64,000 nucleotides of DNA from Faucicola tetraodonis (GCA_032017425.1 DALZPW010000003.1), one strand, 5' to 3'; counted from the first letter of the stretch, positions 51,599 to 60,618 are shown. A program made the numbers and translations. Notes: generated by a model from the sequence alone, not told the origin.

Positions 51599-52945
51599 AT
51601 GACGACGGCTTCAACCGCGCACCCTGATCATCAGCATATCGCGCTACGCAATGACCCAAAAAAGGTCGCCGTGGCATCCATGATTGGTACGGCTATTGAG
51701 TTTTATGATTATTACATTTATGCCGCTGCGGCGGTATTGATTTTTAATACCCAGTTTTTTGATAAAACCGATGAAAAAGCGGCGATGCTTTACTCGCTTT
51801 CGACGTTGGCATTGGCATTTATTGCCCGCCCTTTCGGTTCAGCATTATTTGGTCACTTTGGTGATAAACTCGGTCGTAAAAAAACCTTGGTGGCCTCTCT
51901 GCTCACGATGGGTTTATCAACCGTAGCGATTGGTTTGCTACCAACTTATGCTCAAGTAGGCGTCATTGCCCCATTATTGTTATGTTTACTTCGTGTGGGT
52001 CAAGGGATTGGTCTTGGCGGTGAATGGGGCGGTGCTGCCTTGGTCGCCACCGAAAATGCGCCAGAAGGCAAACGTGCTTGGTACGGTACTTTCCCGCAGT
52101 TAGGCGCGCCGATTGGGTTATTTTTAGCCAACTTAGTGTTCTTTTTGCTCAGTTATTTTTTAGGAAAAGATGTCTTGGTCGAGTGGGCATGGCGCATCCC
52201 GTTTCTTATTTCAATCGTGCTTGTGGGTGTGGGTCTTTGGGTACGTTTAAGCCTGCATGAAAGCCATGTATTCCGTGCCGCTGAAGCCGAAGGCAAAAAA
52301 GTTAATGCCCCTGTGTCAAAAGTCATTACCCAATATTGGCGTCCGATGATGCAAGGCACATTCTTGATGGCAATGACTTATGTGATTTTTTATATCATGA
52401 CTGCCTTCGTACAAGCCTATTCAAAAAGCCCGGCAAAATTATCTTCTTTTGGCTTCCCAACAGGGTTAGGTATCGCCCCAAATACCTTTACTGGCTTTTT
52501 ATTGGTCGCTGCGATTGTATTTGGTATTTTTACCAGTATTTCAGGGATTGGTGCGGATAAAATCGGTCGTAAAAAATGGCTAATTGGCGTGACTATATTA
52601 TGTATGGTGTTTGCCTGCTTTATGCCAATGCTGCTCAGCAATGGTACACCAACCACGGTATTTATTTTCCTCATTTTGGGCATGGCATGTATGGGTATGT
52701 CATTTGGTCCAATGGCAGCATTATTGCCAGAGCTGTTCCCCACCGAAGTACGGTATTCAGGTGCGTCACTGGCTTACAATCTAGCGGCGATTGTGGGTGC
52801 ATCGATTCCTGCGATTTATGCCATCAAAATCAATGAGCAATATGGCATGAAAGGTGTGGCTATATATATTGTTATTAACGGTTTGATTTCTCTCATTGCG
52901 TTATTCTCAATTAAAGAAACCAAAAATATTGATTTGATGGATTAA
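51599..52945 (+). CDS. MFS transporter of the metabolite:H+ symporter (MHS) family
   Basis: 448-residue transporter with 12 predicted helices. MIGTAIEFYDYYIYA in helix 1, FGHFGDKLGRKKTL (loop 2-3 signature), LRVGQGIGLGGEWGGAAL in helix 4 and GADKIGRKKWLIG in the second half match the MHS group (ShiA/YhjE/ProP-like). Substrate unknown, probably a small organic acid or osmolyte. ATG 51599 follows TAAGGAGGG by 10 nt; a longer start at 51521 is not supported. Confidence 0.88.
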   Translation: MTTASTAHPDHQHIALRNDPKKVAVASMIGTAIEFYDYYIYAAAAVLIFNTQFFDKTDEKAAMLYSLSTLALAFIARPFGSALFGHFGDKLGRKKTLVASLLTMGLSTVAIGLLPTYAQVGVIAPLLLCLLRVGQGIGLGGEWGGAALVATENAPEGKRAWYGTFPQLGAPIGLFLANLVFFLLSYFLGKDVLVEWAWRIPFLISIVLVGVGLWVRLSLHESHVFRAAEAEGKKVNAPVSKVITQYWRPMMQGTFLMAMTYVIFYIMTAFVQAYSKSPAKLSSFGFPTGLGIAPNTFTGFLLVAAIVFGIFTSISGIGADKIGRKKWLIGVTILCMVFACFMPMLLSNGTPTTVFIFLILGMACMGMSFGPMAALLPELFPTEVRYSGASLAYNLAAIVGASIPAIYAIKINEQYGMKGVAIYIVINGLISLIALFSIKETKNIDLMD

Positions 52946-52975
52946 AAGATAGATTAAAAGATAGACTAAAAATTG
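52940..52975 (+). repeat. 12-bp tandem repeat x3 over the MFS gene stop codon
   Basis: GATTAAAAGATA, GATTAAAAGATA, then degenerate GACTAAAAATTG. The first copy contains the stop codon of the MFS gene. Confidence 0.85.
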
Positions 52976-52981
52976 ATACCT

Positions 52982-53012
52982 AAAAACGCTAGCAAATGCT
53001 GGCGTTTTTTTT
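52982..53012 (+). terminator. Intrinsic terminator after the MFS gene
   Basis: Stem AAAAACGCTAGCA / TGCTGGCGTTTTT (one T-G pair) with AA loop and an eight-base T tract. Confidence 0.9.
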
Positions 53013-53057
53013 GCCCAAGGCGGTTATAATAAACCTTTCAATACCATGAGGCATAGG

Positions 53058-53624
53058 ATGAAAGCCTATAATCGCTGTGAATGGTGCGGCACGGACCCAC
53101 TTTATCAAGCTTACCACGACAATGAATGGGGAAAGCCCAGTTATGACGACCGTCATCTATTTGCCATGCTGTGTTTAGAAGGCATGCAAGCGGGACTCAG
53201 CTGGATTACCATACTCAAAAAACGCGAGCGTTATTACCAAGTATTTGCTGATTTTGACCCTGCAGTTATCGCGCAGTTTGATGATGACATGGTCGATCGT
53301 CTCATGACCGATGCAGGCATTATTCGCCACCGCGGTAAAGCCAAAGCCATCATCAACAATGCCAAATGCTATCTAAAAATCACCCAAACGCAATCTTTTA
53401 GCGATTATCTTTGGAACTTATCGCCCAGCGGCTTGGCAAAAATACCACAGGATAACCACCCAAAAATATTTGCTGATATCCCCACCAACACCAAATATTC
53501 AGACAAGATGTCAAAGGCGCTTAAAAAAGACGGGTTTAAATTTGTGGGCTCGACGATTTGCTATGCGTTTATGCAAGCAGTCGGTATGGTGAATGACCAT
53601 GTAGCGGCGTGTGATTTTCGGTAA
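53058..53624 (+). CDS. tag: DNA-3-methyladenine glycosylase I
   Basis: 188-residue base-excision repair enzyme that removes 3-methyladenine. Near-complete match to the known family: CEWCGTDPLYQAYHDNEWG (zinc Cys and His), EGMQAGLSWITILKKRE (catalytic Glu region), DAGIIRHRGKAKAII, SKALKKDGFKFVGSTICYAF and VNDHVAACDF (last zinc His and Cys). ATG 53058 has AGGCATAGG directly upstream; ATG 53046 would add four residues. Confidence 0.96.
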   Translation: MKAYNRCEWCGTDPLYQAYHDNEWGKPSYDDRHLFAMLCLEGMQAGLSWITILKKRERYYQVFADFDPAVIAQFDDDMVDRLMTDAGIIRHRGKAKAIINNAKCYLKITQTQSFSDYLWNLSPSGLAKIPQDNHPKIFADIPTNTKYSDKMSKALKKDGFKFVGSTICYAFMQAVGMVNDHVAACDFR

Positions 53625-53654
53625 GCGGGTTCAATAGTCAACAGCGGATAACCT

Positions 53655-53688
53655 ATTTCTCGATGCTACAGATTTCTCGATGCTAAAG
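53655..53688. repeat. 17-bp tandem duplication at the BLUF gene stop
   Basis: ATTTCTCGATGCTACAG followed by ATTTCTCGATGCTAAAG; the second copy contains the stop codon of the minus-strand BLUF gene. Confidence 0.85.
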
Positions 53689-54261
53689 CACCCAAAACAG
53701 GCTAAAACTAATCAAAATCAATACCAGTAAAATGCTTTGAACCAATAAAAAATGCTGATGCACTTTGAGCAGTCCGCGCAGACTGATGCCATAATGACTG
53801 ACATTTTTGAGAGAATAGCTTTGAAAATCCACCAAGCTACGGCGATGATATTGTGACCGCATGACCTCAACAAACTTGTCAGCCGCTGCCGCTTTTGACC
53901 CAGCTGACAACACGGGTAAAAACGCATTAATAACCTCTTCATGCGTTTCTGGGTTATTGATATTGACCATCAACATTTGCCAATCTTGAAACAGCCGTTG
54001 TTCGATGACCCCTTTAGACTTGAGCGTGACATCGCGGTTGCGCCCATCACGCTGAATGTTACTAAATAATTGCTCAATCGCTGATTTTTCGCCTTCAATG
54101 TACTGAAAAAAATAGCCATTACCAAAACACAAAAAACCTGTAATTTGATGGGCAGAATTCTCACGCTGTGCCACCGTCATGATATCAGACAGCGTTCTAG
54201 GGGTTATGCCAGCTTTCAACGTCATACGGCTCACATAAGTTAGATAATGAATTTGCCCCAA
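53683..54261 (-). CDS. BLUF-domain blue-light receptor with C-terminal membrane helix
   Basis: 192-residue protein. Residues 1-95 form a BLUF flavin-binding domain: HYLTYVSRM (photoactive Tyr9), RENSAHQITGFLCFGNGYFFQYIEGE (Asn35 and Gln53, the conserved flavin hydrogen-bonding pair), and a capping region with QDWQMLMVN. Residues 96-165 are probably helical. The last 25 residues are strongly hydrophobic (FLLVQSILLVLILISF), suggesting a tail anchor, which is unusual for short BLUF proteins such as Acinetobacter BlsA. The start is TTG 54261 with GAGGTG 6 nt upstream. Confidence 0.87.
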   Translation of the reverse strand: MGQIHYLTYVSRMTLKAGITPRTLSDIMTVAQRENSAHQITGFLCFGNGYFFQYIEGEKSAIEQLFSNIQRDGRNRDVTLKSKGVIEQRLFQDWQMLMVNINNPETHEEVINAFLPVLSAGSKAAAADKFVEVMRSQYHRRSLVDFQSYSLKNVSHYGISLRGLLKVHQHFLLVQSILLVLILISFSLFWVL

Positions 54262-54361
54262 GCAGCACCTCAGTCTTTATCGTTGTACAATTTTTGTTCA
54301 GCGCAATTTTAACAATTTCTTACATAATAATCCATCCATTAAATCAAGAATATTAACTTAC

Positions 54362-55339
54362 CTAGTCACAAATAGCGGTTGAGTGGCTTTTTTTGGACGC
54401 TTGTATTGCATTTACGATCATCAGCAACACCCCTATCCAAATTAAAGCAAAACTGGCAATCATGGTACCATTGACAGCTTCATGCAGCACAAAAATGGAC
54501 AATAAAAACATCAGCGCAGGTTCAAGATAACTGAGCATACCAAAGGTATTCATCGGCAACACCTGACTGGCTTTGAGATTGGTCTGCATGGCAAGCGCAC
54601 TAATCATGCCAAGCCCAATCACTAACAGCCCCATTGTCATTGACCCTGTGACTATCGATACACTCGTGTTTTGCCATAATAAAAAACCTAGAGCAATCGG
54701 GGCAATCACGGACAAATCCACAAACAGTCCCATCAGCGCCGGTACCCCTTGCCAGCGGCGCAGTCCATAATAAATCGGATACGTCAAACACACCCATGCA
54801 GTCGCCCACGATACACTCCCCGCGAGCCAAAACTGCAATCCCACCCCTGCTGCCGCAACGATAATCGCCGCCCACTGCAATCGATTTAAGGTTTCTTTAA
54901 ACACCACACAGCCCATCAGTACCATCATCAAGGGAAACAAAAAATACCCCATTGCGGTATTGACTGCCTGTCCATTGATAGGCGCCCACATAAACAGCCA
55001 CAGCTGACTTGCCAAAATCGGTGTCGGTAACAGCAATAAAACCCATTGTTGTTTGTTTAATCCCATCAAAAACGCTTTGAGCTGCCCAAAACTTTGCGTC
55101 ACGGCCAACAACCCCACCAACCCAAACCACATCGCCACCATGCGCCACAAAAAAACTTGCGTGCCTGACAACGGCGCAAGCCAGTGACTATACAGATACA
55201 GCACGCCAAACAACACATTAGAAATCAATGCCAACACCACCCCAAAACGTAACTTTTTGGCAGCGGTAGCGGGCTGAGAAGTTGTTGCCTTGTGCTGGAC
55301 AACGATAGAGGATGGTGATAAAGCGCTTGAGACTGACAT
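54362..55339 (-). CDS. rarD: RarD-type EamA/DMT-family permease
   Basis: 325-residue membrane protein with ten predicted helices in two EamA halves. SNVLFGVLYLYSHWLAPLSG, NGQAVNTAMGYFLFPLMMVL and ETLNRLQWAAIIVAAAGVGLQ match the RarD branch. RarD members are named from chloramphenicol sensitivity work in other species, but transport substrates are unproven; DMT relatives often export amino acids or metabolites. Divergent from the Lrp-like regulator, which could control it. Confidence 0.85.
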   Translation of the reverse strand: MSVSSALSPSSIVVQHKATTSQPATAAKKLRFGVVLALISNVLFGVLYLYSHWLAPLSGTQVFLWRMVAMWFGLVGLLAVTQSFGQLKAFLMGLNKQQWVLLLLPTPILASQLWLFMWAPINGQAVNTAMGYFLFPLMMVLMGCVVFKETLNRLQWAAIIVAAAGVGLQFWLAGSVSWATAWVCLTYPIYYGLRRWQGVPALMGLFVDLSVIAPIALGFLLWQNTSVSIVTGSMTMGLLVIGLGMISALAMQTNLKASQVLPMNTFGMLSYLEPALMFLLSIFVLHEAVNGTMIASFALIWIGVLLMIVNAIQASKKSHSTAICD

Positions 55340-55419
55340 AATTGACCTTGTTATATTTTTGCTTTTGCGGTTAAATTGCCAAGCAGTATAACAATTATCT
55401 TTGGTAAATTATTTCAAAA

Positions 55420-55436
55420 TATCATTATTTATGATA
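55420..55436. promoter_or_regulatory. Candidate operator between rarD and lrp
   Basis: Perfect inverted repeat TATCAT-TATTT-ATGATA in the AT-rich divergent intergenic region. Lrp/AsnC-type regulators often bind such AT-rich dyads next to their own gene. Short, so chance is possible. Confidence 0.3.
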
Positions 55437-55513
55437 AATTAATATTAATATAAGATAAATTTGCTATATTTTTCTCAATTTGTCTTATTGTATATTTTTA
55501 GAAGGACATGGCT

Positions 55514-55981
55514 ATGATTCATGAAATCGATGATATCGATAAACGTATTTTAAACTTGTTGCAAGAAGATGCGACGCTACCACTCAAGAACATCGCCGAA
55601 AAAGTGCATGCATCGGTAGCGACCTGTCAGCGCCGTATCCAAATGATGACAGAGACTGGGGTGATTACTCGCCAAGTGGTGATTGTCAATCCCACCGAAT
55701 TGGGCTTTGATTTAAGCGCGTTTGTGCTGATTGAAATGGAAAAACAAAATACCGCGCTGCAGCATGGCTTTGAGCGCTTGATGAACCGATTGCCCAACGT
55801 GATGAGTTGTTATGAAATCTCAGGGGATTATGACTTTTTGCTATTGGTACACGCCAAAAATATGGCGGAATATCACCGTTTTACCCGTGATAATTTAACC
55901 TATGAAAACAATGTGCGACGCTTTAAAAGCCAATTTGTGATGAATTTTTCCAAGGTAGGCACGAAAATCCAGTTAGACTAG
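55514..55981 (+). CDS. Lrp/AsnC-family transcriptional regulator
   Basis: 155-residue regulator: N-terminal AsnC-type helix-turn-helix (DIDKRILNLLQEDATLPLKN and VHASVATCQRRIQMM, residues 5-45) and the C-terminal RAM ligand domain (about 70-150) that senses small molecules, usually amino acids. SYEISGDYDFLLLVHA is the conserved RAM core. GAAGGA lies 7 nt before ATG 55514; an in-frame ATG at 55508 has no room for that site. Its neighbours are rarD on one side and ThrE export genes on the other, so amino-acid export control is a plausible inference. Confidence 0.92.
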   Translation: MIHEIDDIDKRILNLLQEDATLPLKNIAEKVHASVATCQRRIQMMTETGVITRQVVIVNPTELGFDLSAFVLIEMEKQNTALQHGFERLMNRLPNVMSCYEISGDYDFLLLVHAKNMAEYHRFTRDNLTYENNVRRFKSQFVMNFSKVGTKIQLD

Positions 55982-56000
55982 TTAGATTAATGCGCCATCA

Positions 56001-56050
56001 GATAATGGGTTCAAATAATGGGCTCAAACAATGGGCTCAAACAATAGGCT
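56001..56050. repeat. 13-bp tandem repeat x~4 over the 3' end of the ThrE-like gene
   Basis: GATAATGGGTTCA, AATAATGGGCTCA, AACAATGGGCTCA and a partial AACAATAGGCT. The last units include the minus-strand stop codon and encode the ThrE-like C-terminus KPIV. Confidence 0.88.
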
Positions 56051-56504
56051 TGGTGCGATACCAAAATGACGTCGGCAACGAAATGCCAAACACCAACGCA
56101 GCGGTCACAAATATCGCATTGAAGCTAAAATCCATCATTTGGGTAAATACTTGTGGATTGTAGCCATAGTAGCCTAGCTGTACAAAGCTAATCATAGCTT
56201 TGTACGCAGTAATCCCCGGCATCATACACAGCATGGCAGGCACCAAAATCATCTTTGGGGTGAGTAAATATTTTTTTGCCAAATAAATTGCCACAAACGA
56301 TGAAATACCCGCTGCCACAAATGTCGCTAGTATCAAATTGACTGACAGTTGTTTTAAGAGTTCTCTAAGTCCGTAACCTAGCACGGTCAACAATAAGCAT
56401 TGCCAAATATAGCGGCGCGGCACATTGACAAGCAGTGTCCAGCCAAGCGTCATCAAGCAAGCAAAAGTTGCTGCGCGTATCAAGGCAATCGCATCAATCG
56501 CCAT
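56037..56504 (-). CDS. ThrE-like threonine/serine exporter, C-terminal component
   Basis: 155-residue membrane protein with about five helices that matches the second (DUF3815-like) half of ThrE exporters: MLCMMPGITAYKAM (proline-bearing helix), FAVAAGISSF-like segment and a C-terminal SFNAIFVTAALVFGISLP. Begins 48 bp after the stop of the N-terminal component; AGGGTG lies 6 nt before the ATG. In other bacteria both halves are one polypeptide or two genes; here they are split. Confidence 0.82.
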   Translation of the reverse strand: MAIDAIALIRAATFACLMTLGWTLLVNVPRRYIWQCLLLTVLGYGLRELLKQLSVNLILATFVAAGISSFVAIYLAKKYLLTPKMILVPAMLCMMPGITAYKAMISFVQLGYYGYNPQVFTQMMDFSFNAIFVTAALVFGISLPTSFWYRTKPIV

Positions 56505-56552
56505 TTTTCACCCTACCCAATATTGGCAATAAAATTTTATCAAACGCTTTCA

Positions 56553-57440
56553 TCAACCCACGCCCCAATGACTGATATTTAGTAGTAGCAGTGACAACAC
56601 GATGCCGATACAGCTCGATAACGTCAAGATAATCACAAACATAAAGCGCCCGATACCGATGTTCATATACCCCTTGAGCATATCTGATAATGAATTTATC
56701 AAAGGAAAACTGGGAACCAACCAAAGCACACTTGATGCCATAGCAATATGCGGGTCGTTACCAATCCCCAATAACAGCGCGGTACTGGCGAAGATGGAGC
56801 CAAAACACGCCGCTATGAGCGCGGATATAAAGGGATTAAAGTTGCGGTTACTCAGCCATAGCCGCAGCGAATACCCCATCATACTGGCAATAAAAGTCAC
56901 CAAACACACCAGTATATCGCCCCCTGCCAAATACGCAAAGCAGGCACACGCCACACCGACCATCGGCGCGACCATCTTGGCAGGATAAGTGCCGCGATCA
57001 ATCTCATCAAATCGATAAGTCGCATGCTCTAGGGTACTCGTCACCGGCATACTTTCCAAATCCAGTACAATTCGCTGAATTTGCACAATGATATTGACAT
57101 TGATGGCATGGGTGGTTGACGCGCGCAGGGTGGTAATGCAGCGGTTATTATAAATTGTGGTGATGGTCAAGCCATTGTAGGCAATCCCACACTCCACGCT
57201 AGCCAACCCCAACGCTAACCCCAATCGGCGGCACAAATCTGTTACCGTTGCCGACTCTGCCCCATATTGCATGAGTAGCAGCCCACAGCGCACACACAGA
57301 CGGGTGATTCGCTGCTGGTGTTCATACGCCATATACGGCAACCGCCGTCTAGGCTTCGGCTCTGTCGGGGGCGAAAGCTTAGTAGGCTCAGGTGTTAGCG
57401 GATCAAGCGCTTCTAGGGCATCAGCAAAGGTATCACTCAT
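56553..57440 (-). CDS. ThrE-like threonine/serine exporter, N-terminal component
   Basis: 295-residue DUF1212-type protein. A soluble N-terminal part (1-130) with RITRLCVRCGLLLMQYGAES and LASVECGIAYNGLTITTIYN, then about five helices (GVACACFAYLAGGDILVCLV, FGSIFASTALLLGIG, VLWLVPSFPLINSLSDMLKG). LVPSFPLINS is a family hallmark. I chose ATG 57440; a TTG 21 nt upstream is the only longer option and neither has a strong ribosome-binding site. The export of Thr/Ser is inferred from family knowledge only. Confidence 0.83.
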   Translation of the reverse strand: MSDTFADALEALDPLTPEPTKLSPPTEPKPRRRLPYMAYEHQQRITRLCVRCGLLLMQYGAESATVTDLCRRLGLALGLASVECGIAYNGLTITTIYNNRCITTLRASTTHAINVNIIVQIQRIVLDLESMPVTSTLEHATYRFDEIDRGTYPAKMVAPMVGVACACFAYLAGGDILVCLVTFIASMMGYSLRLWLSNRNFNPFISALIAACFGSIFASTALLLGIGNDPHIAMASSVLWLVPSFPLINSLSDMLKGYMNIGIGRFMFVIILTLSSCIGIVLSLLLLNISHWGVG

Positions 57441-57512
57441 AAGGCGCTGCAAAAAAGTCAAGAAAGCTATAGTTTACCACCAAAGTTTTGGGGCAGTTAT
57501 AAAAAATCTTTT

Positions 57513-57950
57513 TTATAAAGCATGCCGATACTGCACAAAATCCGTCTTTTTAGCGATATGGTCGTACAGACGGCGAGCGGAAACGTTGCCTTCTTGAGTG
57601 ACCCAATAGACCCGATTACAGTTTTTATCTTTAGCAAATTGATAGACATATTTGATCAGCATTCTTCCCACACCTTTACCACGCCCATTTTCTTTGACGA
57701 ACAAATCCTCAAGATAGCAACAGTCTGTGGTATTCCATGTATTTGGATGCAATACAACATGTACAAAGCCGATAAGCTTATCATCCAAAAATGCCCCGAA
57801 ACCAAAAATGGGTGATGTTTCGTCAATGATTTTTTGCCAAGTATTTTCCGTAGTCGCTTGGGGTAGATCTGTTTGATAAAATTCTAAATAGCCCTGCCAC
57901 AAGGCTTGCCAGTTAGTTTTATCCTGTGCAGTTAGTGGTAAGATTTGCAT
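57513..57950 (-). CDS. GNAT-family N-acetyltransferase
   Basis: 145-residue GNAT enzyme. The acetyl-CoA pyrophosphate-binding loop is VKENGRGKGVGRMLIKYVYQ; CYLEDLFVKE precedes it, and CNRVYWVTQEGNVSARRLYD supplies the later motif with the conserved tyrosine. Similar proteins are annotated as acetyltransferases of unknown acceptor. Single gene in the minus-strand run with thrE components, separated by about 70 bp. Confidence 0.87.
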   Translation of the reverse strand: MQILPLTAQDKTNWQALWQGYLEFYQTDLPQATTENTWQKIIDETSPIFGFGAFLDDKLIGFVHVVLHPNTWNTTDCCYLEDLFVKENGRGKGVGRMLIKYVYQFAKDKNCNRVYWVTQEGNVSARRLYDHIAKKTDFVQYRHAL

Positions 57951-58222
57951 TATCAATTATCCTTATATTTAGCTGTTGCCAACAAAAAAAGTACTACCAA
58001 TAAAATTATCGCCTAAAGTCATCGTGATTAAATAGTTTATGGTAAGTAAAAAATTTTCAACGCTTATTATAATGTAATTACTTGCAAAAAATTTTGTCTA
58101 ATAGCCAATAAAATTCCGACTAATTTAATCAGGTTTTTTTGTTATTTCGCCCTATAAACCCCCATCGCAAAATTGATTCATGATAAAATGAGCCATATTC
58201 ATTTTATTTAATATCCAAGCCT

Positions 58223-60604
58223 ATGTCCGCCGAAACTATTGCCAACAAAGCCTTTAAACAAGGCACTAAAGCCCTATTTGACTATGACAAACACTGGGCA
58301 AGCTGCTTTGAGCCTGCGCCATTTTTGCCGATGAGCCGAGCCGAAATGGATGCCCTTGGTTGGGATGCCTGTGATGTCATTATCGTCTCAGGCGATGCCT
58401 ATGTGGATCACCCAAGCTTTGGTATGGCAATCATCGGCAGACTGTTAGAGTCGCAAGGCTTTCGCGTCGGTATCATCGCCCAGCCAGACTGGACGAGCAA
58501 AGACGCTTTTATGACCCTTGGCAAACCAACCATCGCGTGGGGCGTCACCGCAGGCAATATGGACAGTATGATTAACCGCTACACCGCCGATAGACGCATT
58601 CGCAGTGACGATGCCTACTCGCCAGACAATGCCCCCGACAAACGCCCCGACCGTGCGGCTGTGGTATATAGCCAGCGCTGCCGTGAAGCCTATCCCGATG
58701 TACCCATTATCTTGGGCGGGATTGAAGGCTCGCTGCGCCGTATCGCCCATTATGATTATTGGTCAGACAAAGTGCGCCGTAGCATTTTGATGGATAGCCG
58801 CGCTGATATTTTGCTGTATGGCAATGCCGAGCGCGCGATTGTCGATGTTGTACACGCACTTGCCAAAGGTTACCGTTTTGAAGACCTTGCCAAAGTACGT
58901 GGCACCGCGTATCTGTCGACACAAACCAAAAAACACTGGCAAGCCGATATGATAGAAATCGCCAGTAACGACGTCGACACCGTTGGGCGCGTTGACCCGA
59001 TTATCAATCCATATGTGATGATGGAAGATGTGGGCGACTGTCACATCGAACAAGAAAAAACCCTTGAGAGTCAATACAAAGGGTTTGTGGCAGATAAAGT
59101 CGAGCACAAGGTGCTCAATGCTGATAAGGTCGCTGAAAGCCAAGACATCCAAGTGGTCAATCTCAAAGACCCCAATAAAAACGCCTTAAAACACAAACGC
59201 CCGTTGCCGCCCCGTGACAAAACCGTGATTCGCTTGCCCGACTTTGAGCAGGTCAAATCCGACCCGGTACTTTACGCCCATGCCAACCGTATTTTGCACC
59301 TAGAAACCAATCCGCATAACGCCCGCGCCTTGGTGCAGCGACATGGCGACATTGATGTATGGCTCAATCCGCCGCCGATTCCACTTACCATGGAAGAGAT
59401 GGATTATATCTTTGATTTGCCGTATGCGCGTCTGCCCCACCCTAGCTACGGCAACGCAAGAATTCCTGCCTACGACATGATTAAATTATCAGTCAATATC
59501 ATGCGCGGCTGTTTTGGTGGATGTACCTTCTGCTCGATTACCGAACATGAAGGACGGATTATCCAAAACCGCTCAGAAGAGTCTATCTTGGGCGAAATCA
59601 AAAAAATCCGCGACACCGAGCCATCATTTACCGGAGTAATTTCTGACCTTGGCGGACCGACTGCCAACATGTACCGTCTGCATTGCAAAGACGATGCCAT
59701 TGAGAAAAACTGCCGCAAACCGTCCTGCGTGTATCCCGATATCTGCGACAACTTACTCACCGACCACAGTCATCTCACCCAACTGTATCGCAAAGCTCGT
59801 GATATCAAAGGGGTAAAAAAAATCTTGATTGCGTCAGGCTTGCGCTATGATTTGGCGGTTAAAGACCCCGAATATGTCAAAGAATTGGTCACCCACCATG
59901 TCGGCGGTTATCTCAAAATCGCCCCCGAACATTCCGAAACCAATGTGCTCTCCAAAATGATGAAACCGGGTATGGGGACGTATGACACTTTTAAGCAGAT
60001 GTTTGACAAATACAGCCGTGAAGCAGGTAAAGAGCAATATTTGATTCCGTATTTTATCGCCGCGCACCCTGGCACCACCGACACCGACATGATGAACTTG
60101 GCGATTTGGCTCAAGCGCAATGGCTTTCGTGCCGACCAAGTACAAGCCTTTTACCCAAGCCCGATGGCAACTGCTACTACGATGTACCATACTGCCAAAG
60201 ACCCGCTGCATAAAGTCACCCGTGACAGCGAAGGGGTGGAAATCGTCAAATCGGGCAAACAGCGTAAACTCCACAAAGCTTATCTACGTTACCACGACCC
60301 CAAAAATTGGGCACTGCTGCGTCAATCACTTAAAGACTTGGGGCGTGAGGATTTGATTGGGCATGGTAGTCAGTGTTTGATTCCACCGTACAATCCCAAA
60401 CTCGAGGGCGAGGATGTTTATCAATCAGCCCGTAAGAAAAATAGTTCTGCCGCTGGGGATTCGGTCAAACGTACGAATAAAGATAGTACTGCAAAAAAAT
60501 CGGGTAAAAAACCAACACCGACCAGTTTTGGTAAAAAACCGAATCCGAAAAAGGGTAATTTCCAAACCCAACATACAGGCTTACCGCCGCGGAAAACTAA
60601 ATAG
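58223..60604 (+). CDS. ygiQ: YgiQ-family radical SAM protein
   Basis: 793-residue protein. The N-terminal UPF0313 domain (about 35-370) includes WGVTAGNMDSMINRYTADR and LGGIEGSLRRIAHYDYWSD; a radical SAM domain has the 4Fe-4S motif CFGGCTFC (Cys430, Cys434, Cys437), EHEGRIIQNRSEESI and LKIAPEHSETNVL. A third part with CRKPSCVYPDIC may bind another metal site. The last 50 residues are Lys/Ser-rich and disordered. The reaction of this family is unknown to me. Single gene, ATG start, no strong ribosome-binding site. Confidence 0.93.
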   Translation: MSAETIANKAFKQGTKALFDYDKHWASCFEPAPFLPMSRAEMDALGWDACDVIIVSGDAYVDHPSFGMAIIGRLLESQGFRVGIIAQPDWTSKDAFMTLGKPTIAWGVTAGNMDSMINRYTADRRIRSDDAYSPDNAPDKRPDRAAVVYSQRCREAYPDVPIILGGIEGSLRRIAHYDYWSDKVRRSILMDSRADILLYGNAERAIVDVVHALAKGYRFEDLAKVRGTAYLSTQTKKHWQADMIEIASNDVDTVGRVDPIINPYVMMEDVGDCHIEQEKTLESQYKGFVADKVEHKVLNADKVAESQDIQVVNLKDPNKNALKHKRPLPPRDKTVIRLPDFEQVKSDPVLYAHANRILHLETNPHNARALVQRHGDIDVWLNPPPIPLTMEEMDYIFDLPYARLPHPSYGNARIPAYDMIKLSVNIMRGCFGGCTFCSITEHEGRIIQNRSEESILGEIKKIRDTEPSFTGVISDLGGPTANMYRLHCKDDAIEKNCRKPSCVYPDICDNLLTDHSHLTQLYRKARDIKGVKKILIASGLRYDLAVKDPEYVKELVTHHVGGYLKIAPEHSETNVLSKMMKPGMGTYDTFKQMFDKYSREAGKEQYLIPYFIAAHPGTTDTDMMNLAIWLKRNGFRADQVQAFYPSPMATATTMYHTAKDPLHKVTRDSEGVEIVKSGKQRKLHKAYLRYHDPKNWALLRQSLKDLGREDLIGHGSQCLIPPYNPKLEGEDVYQSARKKNSSAAGDSVKRTNKDSTAKKSGKKPTPTSFGKKPNPKKGNFQTQHTGLPPRKTK

Positions 60605-60618
60605 TTTATGTCATTCAT

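Noticed and set aside
58010..58020. CGCCTAAAGTC, identical to part of the tnpB element's left-end hairpin (42111-42121)
   Set aside because: Only 11 bp shared, no second stem arm and no other element sequence nearby; consistent with chance.
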